From the NCBI GenBank assembly GCA_039026235.1, contig JBCCMQ010000016.1:3886-67885 (forward strand): 64,000 nucleotides of DNA. The letters run 5' to 3'. The notes beneath the pieces were generated by a model, which was given only the letters and a program-made list of their open reading frames with translations, had not been told where the DNA came from and searched no databases. This document shows, piece after piece, positions 52,009 to 60,657 of the stretch (its first letter is position 1; each line of letters begins with the position of its first letter). The stretch is from JBCCMQ01 sp039026235. GTDB taxonomy: Bacteria > Pseudomonadota > Alphaproteobacteria > Rhodobacterales > Rhodobacteraceae. The position numbers and the translations under genes are program-made.

Positions 52009-53334
52009 ATGAAGAACAAAGATGCCGTTATTCGGCACCTGAAACGGCAATTGGTTTTGGCCCGAAGGTCCGGGTCGCGGCAGAACGATGGGCCGAAAAC
52101 ATCGCCACTGGCACCAAAGGGCGGATTCCCGGACATTCCCGAGGTGCTGGGCGTTACGTTTTCGGCCGTCGCGGCAGAGGTTCGGTATCGCGGGCGACCG
52201 GATGTCATGCTGGCGTCTTTGGTCAAAGGCACGTCCATCGCCGGCGTATTCACGCGATCTGCCACCCGGGCAGCGCCCGTGCTCGACTGTCAGGAGAAAC
52301 TGTCTTCCGATTCCGACAGAACCGCGGGCGCGGCAATTATCGTCAACGCCGGCAACGCCAATGCATTCACCGGCGACAACGGAAGAAATTCGGTGACGAG
52401 GATCTGCAGCGCCGTGGCGATGGAACTTGGCTTGCCAGAGACGCGCGTGTTCTCGGCCTCAACCGGTGTGATTGGCGAGGTTCTGCCAGACAGCCGGATC
52501 ACCGACAGGATCGCAGAGCTTGCCGAAGGTCTGGCGGCGGACAGAATTGCCGAAGCAGCGGGGGCCATTCGGACGACAGACACCTTTTCCAAGGGTGCTT
52601 TCGCGTCGGCAGAGGTGGGCGGCAAGAAAGTCACCGTCGCGGGCATCGCCAAGGGTTCGGGCATGATTGCTCCCGATATGGCCACGATGCTGGTCTACAT
52701 CTTCACCGATGCGTCCGTTGACCAAGCGTTTCTACAAAGCTGCCTAAACGATTTGAACAACAGAACCTTCAATGCGATCACGGTCGACAGCGATACCTCT
52801 ACCTCTGACACGCTGATGGTCGCCGCAACGGGCAAAGCGGGCAATTCCACAATCACATCGCGGGATACTGCCGGCGCCCATGCGTTCGAAGCGGCCCTTG
52901 GCAGGGTTATGAAGGATCTGGCGCACCAGGTCGTTCGTGACGGCGAAGGAGCGACAAAGTTCGTCGAAATAACCGTCACCGGCGCCATCGATACGACCGA
53001 TGCCAAGCGCGCAGCATTGGCCATCGGGAATTCGCCCCTGGTCAAGACGGCAATTGCCGGTGAAGACCCCAACTGGGGCCGGATCGTGATGGCTGTTGGC
53101 AAATCCGGCGCCCGGGCCGACCGCGACCGGATATCGATCCGGTTCGGCGACGTTCTGGTGGCCGAGACCGGATGGGTGGCGCCGGGCTATAACGAAGAAG
53201 ACGGCGCGCGGTACATGCGCCGCCAAGAGATTGTGATCAGCGTCGATCTTGGCATGGGCGATGCCAGTTTCACGGCGTGGACCTGCGATCTGACCCACGG
53301 CTACATACAGATAAATGCGGACTATCGGTCGTGA
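52009..53334 (+). CDS. argJ: Bifunctional glutamate N-acetyltransferase / ornithine acetyltransferase ArgJ
   Basis: A 441-residue ArgJ, which recycles the acetyl group in arginine synthesis. The self-cleavage site with nucleophilic Thr is in APDMATMLVYIF. The family core begins at SPLAP near residue 32; ArgJ proteins normally begin close to that point, so the basic N-terminal ~30 residues are odd. Either ATG 52009 is right and the enzyme has an extension, or a later non-ATG start is used. No Shine-Dalgarno is obvious. mutT overlaps its stop. Confidence 0.93.
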   Translation: MKNKDAVIRHLKRQLVLARRSGSRQNDGPKTSPLAPKGGFPDIPEVLGVTFSAVAAEVRYRGRPDVMLASLVKGTSIAGVFTRSATRAAPVLDCQEKLSSDSDRTAGAAIIVNAGNANAFTGDNGRNSVTRICSAVAMELGLPETRVFSASTGVIGEVLPDSRITDRIAELAEGLAADRIAEAAGAIRTTDTFSKGAFASAEVGGKKVTVAGIAKGSGMIAPDMATMLVYIFTDASVDQAFLQSCLNDLNNRTFNAITVDSDTSTSDTLMVAATGKAGNSTITSRDTAGAHAFEAALGRVMKDLAHQVVRDGEGATKFVEITVTGAIDTTDAKRAALAIGNSPLVKTAIAGEDPNWGRIVMAVGKSGARADRDRISIRFGDVLVAETGWVAPGYNEEDGARYMRRQEIVISVDLGMGDASFTAWTCDLTHGYIQINADYRS

Positions 53335-53729
53335 ACGTGGTCCTGGTGTCAGCCGTAGCGCTGATCGACGTGGACGGTCGCGTGCTTTTGGCCCAGCGCC
53401 CGGCCGGAAAATCCATGGCAGGTCTTTGGGAATTTCCCGGTGGCAAGGTTGAGACGGGTGAGACGCCCGAGGCCGCTTTGGTCCGAGAACTGAGCGAGGA
53501 ACTGGGTATCGAAACCTGGGACAGCTGCCTGGCGCCGCTGATATTTGCCAGCCACAGCTACGACGACTTTCACCTGCTCATGCCACTTTTCGCCTGCCGC
53601 AAATGGCAGGGTATCCCCAAGGGTCGCGAGGGGCAGAAACTGGCCTGGGCCCGGGTCTCTGAGTTCTCCAGCTACCCGATGCCACCGGCCGACATTCCGC
53701 TTATTCCGATTCTGCGGGACTGGCTTTAG
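53331..53729 (+). CDS. mutT: 8-oxo-dGTP diphosphatase MutT (Nudix)
   Basis: A 132-residue Nudix hydrolase that sanitises oxidised nucleotides. The Nudix box runs G-x5-E-x7-REL-x-EE-x-G (GGKVETGETPEAA then LVRELSEELGI). GTG at 53331 overlaps the argJ stop (GTGA), which fixes the start. Tail-to-tail overlap of four bases with infB. Confidence 0.93.
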   Translation: MNVVLVSAVALIDVDGRVLLAQRPAGKSMAGLWEFPGGKVETGETPEAALVRELSEELGIETWDSCLAPLIFASHSYDDFHLLMPLFACRKWQGIPKGREGQKLAWARVSEFSSYPMPPADIPLIPILRDWL

Positions 53730-56218
53730 TCCAGCGACCGGGCCACCTCTTCCCGCTCGAAAATCTCGATGACATCGCCCTGGCGGATATCTTCGTAATT
53801 CTCGAATGCCATACCGCATTCCTGGCCCGACTGAACCTCGGCCACTTCGTCCTTGAAGCGTTTCAGTGTCTTCAGTGTGCCTTCGTGGATGACGACGTTA
53901 TCCCGCAGAAGACGCACGCCAGCCGACCGGCGCGCGATGCCTTCCGTGACCAGACAACCCGCAACGCGGCCAATGCCGGACACACGGAAGACTTCCTTGA
54001 TCTCGGCGTAGCCAATAAAGTTTTCGCGGATCTCCGCGCTCAGAAGTCCCGAAGCCGCGGCTTTGACGTCATCAACCAGATCATAGATGACGCTGTAATA
54101 GCGGATTTCGACACCCTTCTGGTTGGCTGAGTTACGGGCGCTGGAATTTGCGCGGACATTAAATCCAAACACCGGTGCGCCCGACGCCTCGGCCAAACCG
54201 ACGTCGGTCTCGGTGATTGCGCCAACGCCGGAATGAAGAACGCGGACGCGCACCTCATCATTTCCGATCTTTTCCATGGCCTGAACGATCGCCTCGGCCG
54301 AGCCCTGAACGTCGGCCTTCATCAGGATCGGCAGTTCGACGACATTCTCGTCGTCCTTAGCTTTCTGCATCAGCTGTTCGAGGGTCGTGGCAGCCCCGGC
54401 CGCAGCGCGCTTTTCCTTGGCCAGGTTGGCGCGGTAGTCGGCAATCTCGCGCGCTTGGGCTTCGGTTTCGACAACGTTCAGAACGTCACCGGCCTCGGGC
54501 GTACCATTCAGACCCAGCACCTCGACAGGAACCGACGGGCCGGCGGTTTTCACGCGCGCACCCTTGTCGTTTTCCATGGCCCGGACTTTACCCCATTGTT
54601 CGCCCACGACGAAGATATCACCCTGGCGCAACGTTCCGTTCTGAACCAGAACCGTGGCCACCGGACCGCGTCCCACATCAAGCTGGGCCTCAATCACGGC
54701 ACCAAGGGCCGCCCGTTCAGGGTTTGCCTTAAGTTCCAGGATCTCAGCTTGAAGCGCTACGGCTTCCAGAAGCTCGTTCAGACCTTTGCCTGATATCGCC
54801 GAAACCTCGACGTCCTGCACCTCACCGGACAATCCTTCGACGATGACCTCATGCTGCAGCAGATCTGTGCGAACCTTGTCCGGATTTGCGTCCGGTCGGT
54901 CGATCTTGTTGATCGCCACGATCATCGGCACCTTGGCCGCCTTGGCGTGGTTAATGGCCTCGACCGTCTGGGGCATAACCGCATCATCTGCCGCAACGAC
55001 CAGAATAACGATGTCGGTCACCTGGGCACCACGTGCCCGCATTGAGGTAAAGGCCGCATGGCCGGGCGTGTCGAGGAATGTCAGCGTCTGACCCTGGTCG
55101 GTGTTCACCTGATACGCACCGATATGCTGCGTGATGCCGCCAGCCTCGCCCGAGACAACCTTGGCACTTCGGATCGCATCCAAAAGCGATGTCTTGCCGT
55201 GATCCACATGACCCATGACCGTGATGACCGGCGGGCGATCCTGCAGATCCTGTTCAGTATCTTCAACCGTATCAATGACATCTTCGACATCCGCATCGGA
55301 CACGCGGACGACGCGGTGGCCGAACTCCTCGATGATCAACTCCGCGGTGTCGGCGTCGATTGACTGGTTCTGGGTCGCCATGATGCCATTCTGCATCAGG
55401 GATTTCACCACATCAGCAACCCGTTCGGCCATACGATTTGCCAGTTCCTGAACCATGATCGCTTCGGGAAGCTGAACGTCGCGCACCACCTTTTCACGCT
55501 CTTGGGCACCGCCCATCGCCTTTTGGCGTGCGCGTTCCTGCTTGCGCTTCATGGCGGCCAGGGACCTTTGGCGTCCGCCTTCGCCCCCGGACAAAGCCTG
55601 GTTCAAAGTCAGCTTACCGGAACGGCGGCCGTCTTCACGCCCCTTGTTCCGGTTTTCGCGACGATCGTCACCGCGATCGCGGTCCTTGCGCGACGCGGGC
55701 GCCGGCCGGCCGCGACCGGCATCATCTGCGGCTGGCGCAGGGGCGGCCGCCGGTTGCTGCGCCGTTGCCGGTGCTTTGGCCTTTGCCTTTGCCTCGGCTT
55801 CGGCCCGCTTGCGTTCTTCTTCCTCTTCGGCCCGGGCCTTCAGCGCCGCTTCGCGCTCGCGTTCTTCACGCTCTTTGGCCTCGGCCTCCTCGCGCCGGCG
55901 CTGGCGCTCTTCCTCGCGTGCGCGCTCTTCCGCGGCGCGACGTTCGGCCTCTTCGCTTTCGCGTGCCTTGGCGGCGGCCAGCGCCTTCAGGCGCCGCTCC
56001 ATCTCGGCGTCCGACACACCGGCCGGACGTTTTGATGGATCGCCCGCACCGGGAGAGCCGCCGGACTTGGACGGACCCGGCTTTGGCACAACCACGCGCT
56101 TGCGCTTGGTCTCAACCACGACGTTTTTTGTACGTCCGTGGCTGAAACTCTGTTTTACCTGACCCGAACGTGGGCCACCGCGCAGCCCCAGTGTCTTTTT
56201 CCCGTCCGTCTCGCTCAT
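53726..56218 (-). CDS. infB: Translation initiation factor IF-2
   Basis: An 830-residue IF-2. The N-terminal third is a highly charged Ala/Glu/Arg coiled coil (about 100-200) and lysine-rich tail region; the G domain has GHVDHGKTSLLD, DTPGHAAF and NKIDRPDA. It brings initiator tRNA to the ribosome. ATG at 56218 overlaps the ylxR stop (ATGA); a longer frame start at 56332 is spurious. Last gene of the rimP operon. Confidence 0.98.
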   Translation of the reverse strand: MSETDGKKTLGLRGGPRSGQVKQSFSHGRTKNVVVETKRKRVVVPKPGPSKSGGSPGAGDPSKRPAGVSDAEMERRLKALAAAKARESEEAERRAAEERAREEERQRRREEAEAKEREEREREAALKARAEEEEERKRAEAEAKAKAKAPATAQQPAAAPAPAADDAGRGRPAPASRKDRDRGDDRRENRNKGREDGRRSGKLTLNQALSGGEGGRQRSLAAMKRKQERARQKAMGGAQEREKVVRDVQLPEAIMVQELANRMAERVADVVKSLMQNGIMATQNQSIDADTAELIIEEFGHRVVRVSDADVEDVIDTVEDTEQDLQDRPPVITVMGHVDHGKTSLLDAIRSAKVVSGEAGGITQHIGAYQVNTDQGQTLTFLDTPGHAAFTSMRARGAQVTDIVILVVAADDAVMPQTVEAINHAKAAKVPMIVAINKIDRPDANPDKVRTDLLQHEVIVEGLSGEVQDVEVSAISGKGLNELLEAVALQAEILELKANPERAALGAVIEAQLDVGRGPVATVLVQNGTLRQGDIFVVGEQWGKVRAMENDKGARVKTAGPSVPVEVLGLNGTPEAGDVLNVVETEAQAREIADYRANLAKEKRAAAGAATTLEQLMQKAKDDENVVELPILMKADVQGSAEAIVQAMEKIGNDEVRVRVLHSGVGAITETDVGLAEASGAPVFGFNVRANSSARNSANQKGVEIRYYSVIYDLVDDVKAAASGLLSAEIRENFIGYAEIKEVFRVSGIGRVAGCLVTEGIARRSAGVRLLRDNVVIHEGTLKTLKRFKDEVAEVQSGQECGMAFENYEDIRQGDVIEIFEREEVARSLD

Positions 56219-56859
56219 GTGGTCTTCGTACCCTTTCCGGCAGGTTTTCTGCCGTCCGTCTCTCGCAACGCCGTGAGGCGTGCGGCTTCCTCTACAACAC
56301 GCGCCGTGAGTCCACCAGACGAGAGCGCGCAATGTATCACATTTTCACGGCCGAATGCCAAACCCAATTCTTGGGCCTCTAACACATTGAACACCCGCGT
56401 ATTCTTGTCTCGCGGACGCAACTTCGATTTGCCACGTTCAGAACCGTCTCGGGCCTGAAAAAGTGCCTCGACACGGCCCTTGTCGATCCAGTCCTTGACC
56501 TTTTCAAAGCCGGCAACCGCGCCGCCGGCCTTGCGACTTAGTGAAATCAGTCCGACCAGCCGTTCCGTCAGCCGCTCTTCCACGATCTCGCTCAAGCCTT
56601 GCGGGACCGTGACCGCCTCTTTTGCCGCCTTGGCAAAAAGGCCCTTGGCCGCCGCCTTTTCAATCGACTTACGGTCGGAAACAACCCAAAATCCTCTGCC
56701 GGGCAGTTTACCGCTCAGATCCGGAACGATGCGATTTTCCGGGCCAAGTACGAATCGGATCAGACCGCGTTTCGCACCCTTCTTTCCTGTAACAATACAC
56801 CTCCGCTCTGGCCTTTCGCCAGACACAGTCCGTTTACCGTTGCTTCCGCCGCGCGACAT
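56215..56859 (-). CDS. YlxR-type RNA-binding protein fused to an L7Ae-like domain
   Basis: A 214-residue protein: YlxR/DUF448 domain (RRCIVTGKKGAKRGLIRFV, LPGRGFWVVSDR) followed by a ribosomal L7Ae/L30e-like segment (LVGLISLSRKAGGAVAGFEKV). Both bind RNA and are always found in the nusA-infB operon. 25 bp after nusA, overlap with infB. Confidence 0.93.
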   Translation of the reverse strand: MSRGGSNGKRTVSGERPERRCIVTGKKGAKRGLIRFVLGPENRIVPDLSGKLPGRGFWVVSDRKSIEKAAAKGLFAKAAKEAVTVPQGLSEIVEERLTERLVGLISLSRKAGGAVAGFEKVKDWIDKGRVEALFQARDGSERGKSKLRPRDKNTRVFNVLEAQELGLAFGRENVIHCALSSGGLTARVVEEAARLTALRETDGRKPAGKGTKTT

Positions 56860-56884
56860 TGTCGGCTACCCGGCAAGGGCCCAT

Positions 56885-58537
56885 TCAGGCCCCTGGCTCC
56901 TGTACCGCTTCGAACTTAACCTCGGCTTCGCCATCTTCGGCCGCCACTTCCCCCTGCTCTTCCTCGTCCGCGATAAGATCGTCCGGATCGACCCAGCCCA
57001 ACTGGATACGGGCGGTCATGATCAGTGTCTGGGCTTCCTCAAGGCTCATATCGAAGGGTTCGAGCGTCCCGTCATCTTTCACGCGCTCGCCGTCCACGGT
57101 CGTCCAGCCGCCCGCCAGTTCCCAGTCGGCGCAGGTCGCAAAGTCTTCCAGCGTTTTCACATCATCCTCGGCCAGGGCGACGAGCATCTGGGGTGTCAGC
57201 CCTTCAAAGTCGACAAGGTTATCCTGAACGCCAAGTTCGCGCGCGCGCTCAAGCGCGATGCGGTTTATCTCATCGATGTGGTCTCTTGCGCGGGCCTGAA
57301 GCTCTGCCGCGGTATCTTCATCGACACCGTCGATGACCAGCAGTTCGTCTACTTCGACATAGGCGACTTCTTCCAGGTTGGTGAAACCCTCAGACACCAG
57401 AAGCTGGGCAAAGAATTCGTCCAGATCCAGCGTATCCACAAAAAGTTTTGTTCGCGCTTCAAACTCGGCCTGCCGACGCTGGCTTTCTTCTTCCTCGGTC
57501 ATGATGTCGATGTCGAGCGCGGTAAGCTGGCTGGCGAGCCGCACATTCTGGCCACGGCGACCGATGGCGAGGCTCAACTGCTCTTCTGGCACAACCACCT
57601 CGATCCGTTCTGCTTCTTCATCCAAAACCACCTTGGATACCTCTGCCGGCTGCAGGGCATTGACCAGGAACGTCGGCGCATCTTCGTTCCACGGAATGAT
57701 GTCGATCTTTTCGCCCTGCAATTCGTTGACAACCGCTTGCACACGGCTGCCGCGCATGCCCACGCAGGCGCCCACAGGGTCGATTGAGTTGTCATACGAG
57801 ATGACAGCGATTTTTGCCCGGCTTCCCGGATCGCGGGCGACAGCCTTGATTTCGATAATGCCGTCGTAGATTTCGGGCACTTCCATCTTGAAGAGCTCTG
57901 CCATGAATTCGGGCGCGATCCTGCTCAGGAAGATCTGCGGACCCCGCGCCTCGCGGCGCACATCCTTGATGTAGCAGCGGATGCGGTCATTCGGGCGATA
58001 GCTTTCGCGTCCGATTTTCTCATTTCGCCGCAACACAGCCTCACCGCGACCCACGTCGACGATGACATTGCCGTATTCCTCGCGCTTCACGACGCCGTTG
58101 ATAATCGTCCCGGCACGGTCCTTGAATTCTTCGAACTGCTTGTCGCGTTCGGCTTCGCGCACCCGCTGAAGAATGACCTGCTTGGCTGATTGCGCTGCGA
58201 TCCGGCCCATATCGACGGGCGGGACTTCTTCGACAAACGTGTCGCCGACGCTTGGGTCTTCCATATACTGCTTGGCCTGCTCGACCGTCATTTCCGCCTG
58301 GTAGTTTTCGACCAGATCATCTTCGACCACCGTGCGCACGCGCGTGAACGTCGCCCGTCCGGTTTTCCGGTCAATCGAGACCCGGATATCCATTTCGGCG
58401 CCGTATCGCGACTTGGCTGCCCGGGCCAGGCTTTCCTCCATGGCCTCGACCACCAGGGCCGGATCGATCATCTTTTCGCGCGCGACTGCCTCAGCCGTCT
58501 GCAGCAGCTCAAGCTGGTTTGCCGATGTGATTGCCAT
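56885..58537 (-). CDS. nusA: Transcription termination/antitermination factor NusA
   Basis: A 550-residue NusA: N-terminal RNAP-binding domain, S1, two KH domains (GACVGMRGSRVQAVVNEL, LAIGRRGQNVRLASQL) and C-terminal acidic repeats (LVALAEDDVKTLEDFA). It controls pausing and intrinsic termination, and probably its own operon through the leader hairpin before rimP. ATG 14 bp after rimP. Confidence 0.98.
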   Translation of the reverse strand: MAITSANQLELLQTAEAVAREKMIDPALVVEAMEESLARAAKSRYGAEMDIRVSIDRKTGRATFTRVRTVVEDDLVENYQAEMTVEQAKQYMEDPSVGDTFVEEVPPVDMGRIAAQSAKQVILQRVREAERDKQFEEFKDRAGTIINGVVKREEYGNVIVDVGRGEAVLRRNEKIGRESYRPNDRIRCYIKDVRREARGPQIFLSRIAPEFMAELFKMEVPEIYDGIIEIKAVARDPGSRAKIAVISYDNSIDPVGACVGMRGSRVQAVVNELQGEKIDIIPWNEDAPTFLVNALQPAEVSKVVLDEEAERIEVVVPEEQLSLAIGRRGQNVRLASQLTALDIDIMTEEEESQRRQAEFEARTKLFVDTLDLDEFFAQLLVSEGFTNLEEVAYVEVDELLVIDGVDEDTAAELQARARDHIDEINRIALERARELGVQDNLVDFEGLTPQMLVALAEDDVKTLEDFATCADWELAGGWTTVDGERVKDDGTLEPFDMSLEEAQTLIMTARIQLGWVDPDDLIADEEEQGEVAAEDGEAEVKFEAVQEPGA

Positions 58538-58551
58538 CTCCTAGTCCTCCA

Positions 58552-59148
58552 TCAGACGCGTTTTGCGTGCACGTCGTTTTCGTCTTCTTCGTCAAGCGTC
58601 GTTTCGATCTCATCGAACTTCGCTTCGTCAATCTGACCCGCATCTTTCCGGGCCCTCAGGACATCCCGGATCAACGCATCGGTCAGCACCAGTTTCGCAT
58701 CCGACAACCAGTCGAACTTCAGCCCGATGGTGCCTTCTTCGATCTCGATCAGAACCTCATCATCCTCGGTCCCGGCAAGCGTTCCCTTGAACCGGCGCCG
58801 GCCATCGATCAGCTCCGTCGTCTCAAGCTTGGCCTCATAGCCGTCCCAGGTGCTAAAGTCCTTCAACCGCGTCAGGGGCCGGTCGATACCCGGGCTTGAA
58901 ACCTCAAGCGTGTACATCTCCTCAATCGGATCTTCGACATCCAGGGTCGTGCTGACGGCGGCAGAAATATCGCCGCAGTCGTCAACCTCGATACCTCCGT
59001 CAGGCCGGTCCGCCATGATCTGAAGTACCGGCGACTTTCCGCCTTGAAGGCGGATGCGCACCAGCTCGAACCCAAGACCTTCGATCACCGGACCCACGAT
59101 CTCGGCCAGGCGACGGTCTATCTGCGTTTTGGCAATAAGATCGCTCAT
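58552..59148 (-). CDS. rimP: Ribosome maturation factor RimP
   Basis: A 198-residue RimP needed for 30S assembly (IVGPVIEGLGFELVRI, SSPGIDRPLTRLKDF). ATG at 59148 is chosen; the open frame runs through the leader to 59349 only because the leader has no stop. First gene of the operon with nusA, ylxR and infB. Confidence 0.96.
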   Translation of the reverse strand: MSDLIAKTQIDRRLAEIVGPVIEGLGFELVRIRLQGGKSPVLQIMADRPDGGIEVDDCGDISAAVSTTLDVEDPIEEMYTLEVSSPGIDRPLTRLKDFSTWDGYEAKLETTELIDGRRRFKGTLAGTEDDEVLIEIEEGTIGLKFDWLSDAKLVLTDALIRDVLRARKDAGQIDEAKFDEIETTLDEEDENDVHAKRV

Positions 59149-59167
59149 CGCGGTCCTGTTCAGACAC

Positions 59168-59193
59168 AAAAAAAAACGGGCGCGCGGCCCGTT
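59168..59193 (-). terminator. Intrinsic terminator/attenuator in the rimP-nusA-infB leader
   Basis: AACGGGC and GCCCGTT form a 7-bp GC-rich stem with a 5-base loop, followed by a run of seven Ts, on the minus strand. It ends only about 20 bp before the rimP ATG, leaving no room for a further promoter, and it lies downstream of the promoter at 59248-59276. It may also end transcription coming from the lipoprotein gene. Confidence 0.8.
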
Positions 59194-59247
59194 GATCGTT
59201 CTCGGTGGAGCTTCGGGTTTGGACCCCGACGCGCCGCTGTTGACTGG

Positions 59248-59276
59248 CATATACGTCCCGGGGAATGCAGTTGCAA
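59248..59276 (-). promoter_or_regulatory. Housekeeping promoter of the rimP operon
   Basis: On the minus strand, TTGCAA (59276-59271) and TATATG (59253-59248) are 17 bases apart, close to the -35/-10 consensus. The predicted transcript has a leader of about 90 bases containing the terminator hairpin before rimP. Confidence 0.55.
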
Positions 59277-59279
59277 GGG

Positions 59280-59717
59280 CTAACGCTCGGGTCGGTACAA
59301 AACCCAAAAGTCCGCCGGCACAACAGCGCTTTCCGGATCGGCTTCCCAAACCAGAAGACCCTCGTCAGACGCGACGACCCGAAAGCTGCCAGCCGCGTTT
59401 GAGAGACCCCCCGCCACCCGCAAGGCGCGGTAGGTGGCCACATCTGGACTTTCGCCGGGTTCCGCGGCACGGCGCTCTAATCCAAAGGCTGACGCGGACC
59501 CTTCCGCAATCTGGATCGTCAGAAGAGCGCCACCCGTTTCCGCCACATATGTCCCGGTCAGATCGGCGGGAAGATCGGTGCGCCTGAAAGAGCTAAGCGT
59601 CATGACATCGGTCCCGGTGAGCACGCGATTGGGCGCTGGAATCGAATGCGGTTCTGAACAGGCGGCATGGGCGACAAATGCCAGCCCGACCAACAATGCG
59701 CGGGCTAACCGGGTCAT
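59280..59717 (-). CDS. Small predicted lipoprotein of unknown function
   Basis: A 145-residue protein with signal peptide and a plausible lipobox (VAHAAC), then a beta-rich globular part containing AETGGALLTIQIAEGSA. No family recognised. ATG at 59717 overlaps the stop of the CHAP gene (ATGA), so the two are co-translated and may act together at the wall. Followed directly by the rimP promoter. Confidence 0.75.
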   Translation of the reverse strand: MTRLARALLVGLAFVAHAACSEPHSIPAPNRVLTGTDVMTLSSFRRTDLPADLTGTYVAETGGALLTIQIAEGSASAFGLERRAAEPGESPDVATYRALRVAGGLSNAAGSFRVVASDEGLLVWEADPESAVVPADFWVLYRPER

Positions 59718-60535
59718 GACGTTACCGGAAGCCTGACGTAGCAGCGCACAAGATCAAACGTGCGAAATTTCCGGCGAACCACCGTGCCTTCGCGGCTACC
59801 GGCGGCGTTGGTGTTGCCTTCAATAGTGCGGATGCCGCCAAACTCGGTCGACGTCACAATACCGATGTGGCTAAACGTAAAGACCACTACATCCCCGCGG
59901 TGGGCCTGGTACCGGGTGTCTCCATCCATGAACACCGCGCAGTTCTGCGCCGGGGCCCAGATGCTGCGGAACGCCGTCACACCAGCCGTTCGAGGAGGCC
60001 GCACACCCTGGTAATGTTCGCTTTCACGGATCAGGTGCTGCGTGCAAAGGCTGACGAAAGAGGCGCACCAGGGGTAGCCGTCAGTTGTACCGTCAGTCCA
60101 AGCGCTGTCGGCCTCGAATATTTCACGCATCCTCCGGTCGCGCCCCATCCGGTTGTTGCCCGTCTCCCGCGCACCAAGGTAGCGCGCCGCAATGTCAGCC
60201 AGGGGCTCTTGCGGTCCGGTGCGGTAGGTCCGGTCACCTGGGCTGGCCGGTGGATCGGCACTCAGCGCGTCCACAATCGATCCTCGTCTCGGAATAAGCC
60301 CGGTGATCTCACGGCCGCCCATCAATGCCTCCATCCGTTCGATGGCGACAACGGTCATGTCCAATTCCGCCGGTGGATTGTGTCGCCCGATCAACCCGGT
60401 TTGCGGGATTGGCCGCGCGAGCGAAAGGCGCGGACGATGCGCCTCTAGGCGCGCTTGAACGGCCATGACATCGTCCCGGTGGTTTCTGCCATTCCGACCG
60501 ACCGATCCACGCAGATGAAGCTGATTACCAGACAT
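59714..60535 (-). CDS. CHAP-domain amidase/endopeptidase (phage-lysin-like) with peptidoglycan-binding-like N terminus
   Basis: A 273-residue protein. Residues about 15-75 resemble a peptidoglycan-binding domain (DVMAVQARL, ELDMTVVAIERME). The rest is CHAP-like: catalytic Cys157 in GYPWCASFV, His223 in FSHIGIVTS, and EGNTN near 240. It should cleave peptidoglycan peptide bonds or amides. No signal peptide is visible, which is typical of phage endolysins released by a holin, but no other phage genes are nearby. Coupled to a small lipoprotein gene. Confidence 0.78.
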   Translation of the reverse strand: MSGNQLHLRGSVGRNGRNHRDDVMAVQARLEAHRPRLSLARPIPQTGLIGRHNPPAELDMTVVAIERMEALMGGREITGLIPRRGSIVDALSADPPASPGDRTYRTGPQEPLADIAARYLGARETGNNRMGRDRRMREIFEADSAWTDGTTDGYPWCASFVSLCTQHLIRESEHYQGVRPPRTAGVTAFRSIWAPAQNCAVFMDGDTRYQAHRGDVVVFTFSHIGIVTSTEFGGIRTIEGNTNAAGSREGTVVRRKFRTFDLVRCYVRLPVTS

Positions 60536-60598
60536 CCAGCGACCCCTTTTCCGATCGCGATTTTCGCAGGACGACCGTTGCGAGGCAAGTTTTGCAAC

Positions 60599-60628
60599 AA
60601 AAAGGGCCCCGCCGGTAAGGCGAGGCCC
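60599..60628 (-). terminator. Rho-independent terminator after the peptide-binding protein gene
   Basis: GGGCCTCGCC and GGCGGGGCCC form a 10-bp stem (one mismatch) with a short loop, then five Ts, on the minus strand, 30 bp after the binding-protein stop. Confidence 0.85.
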
Positions 60629-60657
60629 CGCTTTCGTTCGTCAAAGAACGCGTTGGT

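Noticed and set aside
55502..56162. Three overlapping long open frames antisense to infB
   Set aside because: They arise from the GC-rich Ala/Glu/Arg coiled-coil coding region and have no coherent protein features.
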